Below are positions 61,354 through 64,000 of a DNA stretch of 64,000 bases, one piece after another. The stretch is from Arthrobacter sp. GTDB taxonomy: Bacteria > Actinomycetota > Actinomycetes > Actinomycetales > Micrococcaceae. The stretch spans positions 1-64,000 of the forward strand of contig JAITLQ010000017.1 of NCBI GenBank assembly GCA_031277795.1, written 5' to 3'. The position numbers and the translations under genes were made by a program. The notes under the pieces are model-generated. The model made no database searches, was not told the DNA's origin, and saw only the letters and a list, made by a program, of their open reading frames with translations. The stretch's first letter is position 1; the number at the start of each line of letters is the position of its first letter.

Positions 61354-62349
61354 ATGAGCCTGTCGACCACTTCCGAACAGCCCGTCGCCGAGCCCGCCGA
61401 CGCCGCGTCCGCCCCGGTGGCCACCGCCGGCGCCCCAGTGGGCGCACCGCAAGGGGACGCGACGGCGCGTGGTTCCGCCTTGGCGGGGGCCCAGGAACCG
61501 GCGTCTCTGGCCGTCGGGCCGCCCGAGGGGCGCCTCGCGGGGTGGCGGGGGCGCCTGCCCGGTGTCGGGACCGCCGTCGCGCTCGTGATCCTGTTTGTCG
61601 TGGCCCTGTGGGCCATCGCCCCGTGGCTACTGGCACCGGGGAACCCCGTGCTCGGCACCCCGGCGGACAAGTTCCTCGCCCCGTCGCTCGCCCATCCCTT
61701 CGGCACCGATCATCTGGGGCGCGACGTCCTCACACGTGTGGTCCACGGCACCTGGCGCACGCTCGCCACAGCGGGCCTCGCCGTGGGGCTCGGCGTGGTG
61801 GTCGGCACCCTGCTGGGGCTCCTCGCCGGCACCGGCGGTCGGCTGGCCGACGCGGTGACCATGCGCCTGGCCGACGTGTTGCTGGCCATCCCCGCGATCC
61901 TCATCGCGCTCGTGGTGGTCACCGCCTACCAGCCCGGCCCGGTCTCGCTCGGTATCGGCGTGGGGCTGGCCTCCATCGCGACCTTCGCACGGCTCACGCG
62001 CACCGAGGTGCTGCGCGTGCGCGGCCTGGACTTCGTGGAGGCGTCGTTCCTCTCGGGGGCCTCGCGCCTCGCCGTGGTGCGCACGCACGTGCTGCCGCAC
62101 GTGCTTGGACCCGTGCTCGCGCTGCTCGTGGTCGAGCTCGGCGCCGCAATCCTTGCGATCTCCGGCCTGGGCTTCCTCGGCTTCGGCACGCCGCCGCCGG
62201 CCCCCGAATGGGGCCTGCTGGTGGCCGAGGGGCGCCAGTACCTGGCCAAGGCCTGGTGGATGAGCACCCTCCCCGGCGCGGTCATCGTCACCGTCGTCCT
62301 GTCCCTGGCCGCCTGCGGCCGCGCCCTGGCGCGCCGCGGCCGCTACTGA
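61354..62349 (+). CDS. Dpp/Opp-type ABC transporter permease 2
   Basis: This is a ~331-aa DppC-class permease. A ~60-residue Ala/Glu/Pro-rich N-terminus precedes helix 1 (ALVILFVVALWAIAPWLL). HPFGTDHLGRDVLTRVVHGT is the family signature, followed by coupling loop FVEASFLSGASRLAVVR and LAISGLGFLGFGTPPPAPEW. GAGGAGA lies before the ATG. It pairs with the upstream permease to form the membrane channel. Confidence 0.9.
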   Translation: MSLSTTSEQPVAEPADAASAPVATAGAPVGAPQGDATARGSALAGAQEPASLAVGPPEGRLAGWRGRLPGVGTAVALVILFVVALWAIAPWLLAPGNPVLGTPADKFLAPSLAHPFGTDHLGRDVLTRVVHGTWRTLATAGLAVGLGVVVGTLLGLLAGTGGRLADAVTMRLADVLLAIPAILIALVVVTAYQPGPVSLGIGVGLASIATFARLTRTEVLRVRGLDFVEASFLSGASRLAVVRTHVLPHVLGPVLALLVVELGAAILAISGLGFLGFGTPPPAPEWGLLVAEGRQYLAKAWWMSTLPGAVIVTVVLSLAACGRALARRGRY

Positions 62350-62383
62350 TCCGCCCCACCCCACCTCGAGCGAAGGAGAAGCC

Positions 62384-64000
62384 ATGAGCCACAAGGGCGA
62401 CGAGGTGCTGTCCGTGCGCGGCCTGCGCGTGAGCTACGCCGGGGCGCCCGCGCTGCGCGGCATCGACCTGAGCCTGCGGCGCGGGGAGATCCTCGCGGTC
62501 GTCGGCGAATCCGGCTCCGGCAAGTCCACCCTGACGCGCGCACTGCTCGGGCTGCTGCCGGCCTCGGCCCACTCGGACGGGAGCATCGTCCTGGCCGGCA
62601 TCGAGGTCACGGCCCGCACCGCCCCCGGGCTGCGCGGCGGCACGGTCTCCCTCGTCCCGCAGGATCCGGGCGCCTCGCTGGATCCCGTGCGCAGCATCGG
62701 GTCCCAGCTGCGCGAGACCCTGCGCCTCGGCCCCGGTGCCCGCCGCGCGTCCCGCGCCGAGCTGGGCGCCCGGGCCGCCGAGCTCCTGGCCTCGGTGGGC
62801 ATTGATCGCCCCGAGGAACGCCTGCGCCAGTACCCCCACGAGCTCTCCGGCGGGCAGAAACAACGCGTCCTCATCGCCCTGGCGTTTAGCCGCCACCCCG
62901 AGGTGCTCGTCGCGGACGAGCCCACGAGCGCGCTCGACGTCACCGTGCAGCGCACCGTCCTGGAGACCTTCACCCGGGTGGCGAGGGAGCAGGGCAGCGC
63001 CGTCGTCTTCATCACGCACGACATCGCCGTCGCGACCGACCTGGCCGATCGCGTCCTCGTCCTGCGCCACGGCGAGGTGATCGAGACCGACACGGTGCCC
63101 CGGCTCGCCGCGGGCGCCGCCTCCGAGTACACACGCACCCTGCTGGCCGAGGTGCTGTTCGCCGGTGCCGGCGTCGGCTCGGGATGCAAGGACGACGCCG
63201 CGTCCACCGGCACCGGACACGCGCCCGCCGAGCCGCCGGCGCTGCGGCTGAGCGGTGTGAGCAAGCGCTTCGGGCACGGAGCGGCCGCGCGCACCGTGCT
63301 GCACGACGTCGACCTCACCCTGCCGCGTGGGCGCACCCTGGCGCTGGTGGGCGAGTCGGGTTCCGGCAAGTCCACCACCGCGCGGATCGCGATGCTGCTC
63401 AGCGCGCCAGACGTCGGCACCGTCGAGATCCACGGGCGCGACGTCACGGGTGCCTCCGGCGCGCTGCGCCGCGAGACGTGGCGTTCGCTGCAGCTGGTGC
63501 ACCAGAACCCCGACCGCTCCCTCGACCCCCGCTGGTCCGTGGAGCGGATCGTGGCCGAGCCCCTGCGCTACGGTGCGGCGACGGGTGCGCCAGAGCGTGC
63601 CGCCGCCGTCGGGCGCGCCCTCGAGAGCGTGAAGCTCGCCGACCGGCTGCGCCACGCGCTGCCCGGCGAGCTCAGCGGTGGGCAGCGCCAGCGCGTCGCC
63701 ATCGCCCGGGCGCTGGCCGTCGGCGCCACCACCCTCGTGCTCGACGAGGCGCTCTCGGCGCTCGACGTCGTCACGCAGAATCACGTCCTCGACCTTCTGG
63801 CGGAGCTCCAAGCCGAGCACCGCCTGAGCTACCTGTTCATCTCTCACGACCTGGCCGTCGTCGAGCGCTTCAGCGACGCGACCGCGGTCCTGGCCGGCGG
63901 GCGGGTCGTCGAGGCAGGGCCGACGGCCCGGCTCTTCGCCGACCCGCGGGCCGACGCCACCCGTGCCCTCCTCGATGCTCGCCCCGGCACGCGGCTGCGT
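62384..64000 (+). CDS. Dpp/Opp-type ABC transporter double ATPase (3' end beyond window)
   Basis: The frame from the ATG at 62384 (AAGGAG upstream) runs open to the window end. It holds two ABC domains: Walker A GESGSGKSTLT near residue 45 with signature LSGGQKQRVLIAL and VLVADEPTSALDV, then a second GESGSGKSTTAR near 325 with LSGGQRQRVAIAR and LVLDEALSALDV. This fused DppD-DppF-type protein powers the two permeases. The inter-domain linker (about 265-285) is Gly/Ala/Asp-rich. The C-terminus and a likely binding protein gene lie outside. Confidence 0.9.
   Translation, partial: MSHKGDEVLSVRGLRVSYAGAPALRGIDLSLRRGEILAVVGESGSGKSTLTRALLGLLPASAHSDGSIVLAGIEVTARTAPGLRGGTVSLVPQDPGASLDPVRSIGSQLRETLRLGPGARRASRAELGARAAELLASVGIDRPEERLRQYPHELSGGQKQRVLIALAFSRHPEVLVADEPTSALDVTVQRTVLETFTRVAREQGSAVVFITHDIAVATDLADRVLVLRHGEVIETDTVPRLAAGAASEYTRTLLAEVLFAGAGVGSGCKDDAASTGTGHAPAEPPALRLSGVSKRFGHGAAARTVLHDVDLTLPRGRTLALVGESGSGKSTTARIAMLLSAPDVGTVEIHGRDVTGASGALRRETWRSLQLVHQNPDRSLDPRWSVERIVAEPLRYGAATGAPERAAAVGRALESVKLADRLRHALPGELSGGQRQRVAIARALAVGATTLVLDEALSALDVVTQNHVLDLLAELQAEHRLSYLFISHDLAVVERFSDATAVLAGGRVVEAGPTARLFADPRADATRALLDARPGTRLR

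Overview
The window looks like a chromosomal segment of a high-GC Gram-positive bacterium of the Actinomycetota, most likely order Micrococcales and probably near Micrococcaceae. The basis is very high GC, GTG/ATG starts with GGAGG-type ribosome sites, many GTGA/ATGA overlaps, an FHA-containing EssC/FtsK-type secretion ATPase with WXG100 and Rhs genes, PucR-, MarR- and ArsR-type regulators, and S-box-type (SAM) leaders. Genus and species cannot be fixed from sequence alone. No rRNA, tRNA, CRISPR array or replication origin was seen.

Region 1 (1-17.6 kb) is an accessory island centred on a type VII-like secretion locus. It opens with the 3' end of an Rhs/YD-repeat toxin gene and its putative immunity gene. 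A displaced ('orphan') second Rhs C-terminal cassette with its own 3-TM partner follows, then scrambled Rhs debris, an IS3-family transposase remnant and a small membrane protein. After a lipoprotein gene comes a minus-strand operon: a 963-aa coiled-coil lipoprotein, a membrane-anchored ligand-binding-type protein, and a 1442-aa EssC-like ATPase. Divergent from it is a WXG100 gene with an abnormal tail, followed by more Rhs debris, a broken paralogue of the small membrane protein and a gene broken by three indels. A G10 tract lies just upstream of the WXG100 start. The pattern suggests Rhs toxins that once travelled, or still travel, through the type VII system, in a locus shaped by tip exchange and decay.

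Region 2 (17.7-23.2 kb) is a siderophore/iron uptake cluster (AraC regulator, ATPase, binding lipoprotein, fused double permease) preceded by a DtxR/IdeR-like box. Region 3 (23.2-36.4 kb) is mostly housekeeping or metabolic: alpha/beta hydrolase plus TetR, a Gfo/Idh/MocA oxidoreductase, purA, an AAA+ ATPase coupled to a TPR membrane protein, a nitrilase-family amidohydrolase, a DUF2804 protein, an MFS exporter divergent from its ArsR-type regulator, and a class III CoA transferase.

Region 4 (36.5-50 kb) holds a second ArsR-MFS pair, CorA, a PPK2-type kinase, a 4-TM protein, PucR divergent from an acyl-CoA dehydrogenase and aldehyde dehydrogenase pair, and a three-gene operon of unknown function containing two tandem paralogues. 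Region 5 (50-64 kb) has an SDR, a metY-CoA-binding operon under a SAM riboswitch, a secreted protein with an LPETG sorting-signal look-alike at its N terminus, an SDR-MarR operon, an 8-TM protein, an M20 amidohydrolase with TetR, a truncated EamA transporter, and finally a second SAM riboswitch heading a Dpp/Opp-type ABC transporter whose double ATPase runs off the window.

A recurring feature from 23 to 50 kb is a set of very long intergenic hairpins (about 22-30 bp arms). Two of them share nearly the same sequence, and an intergenic word GCMCGACGGC (or its complement) recurs around them.
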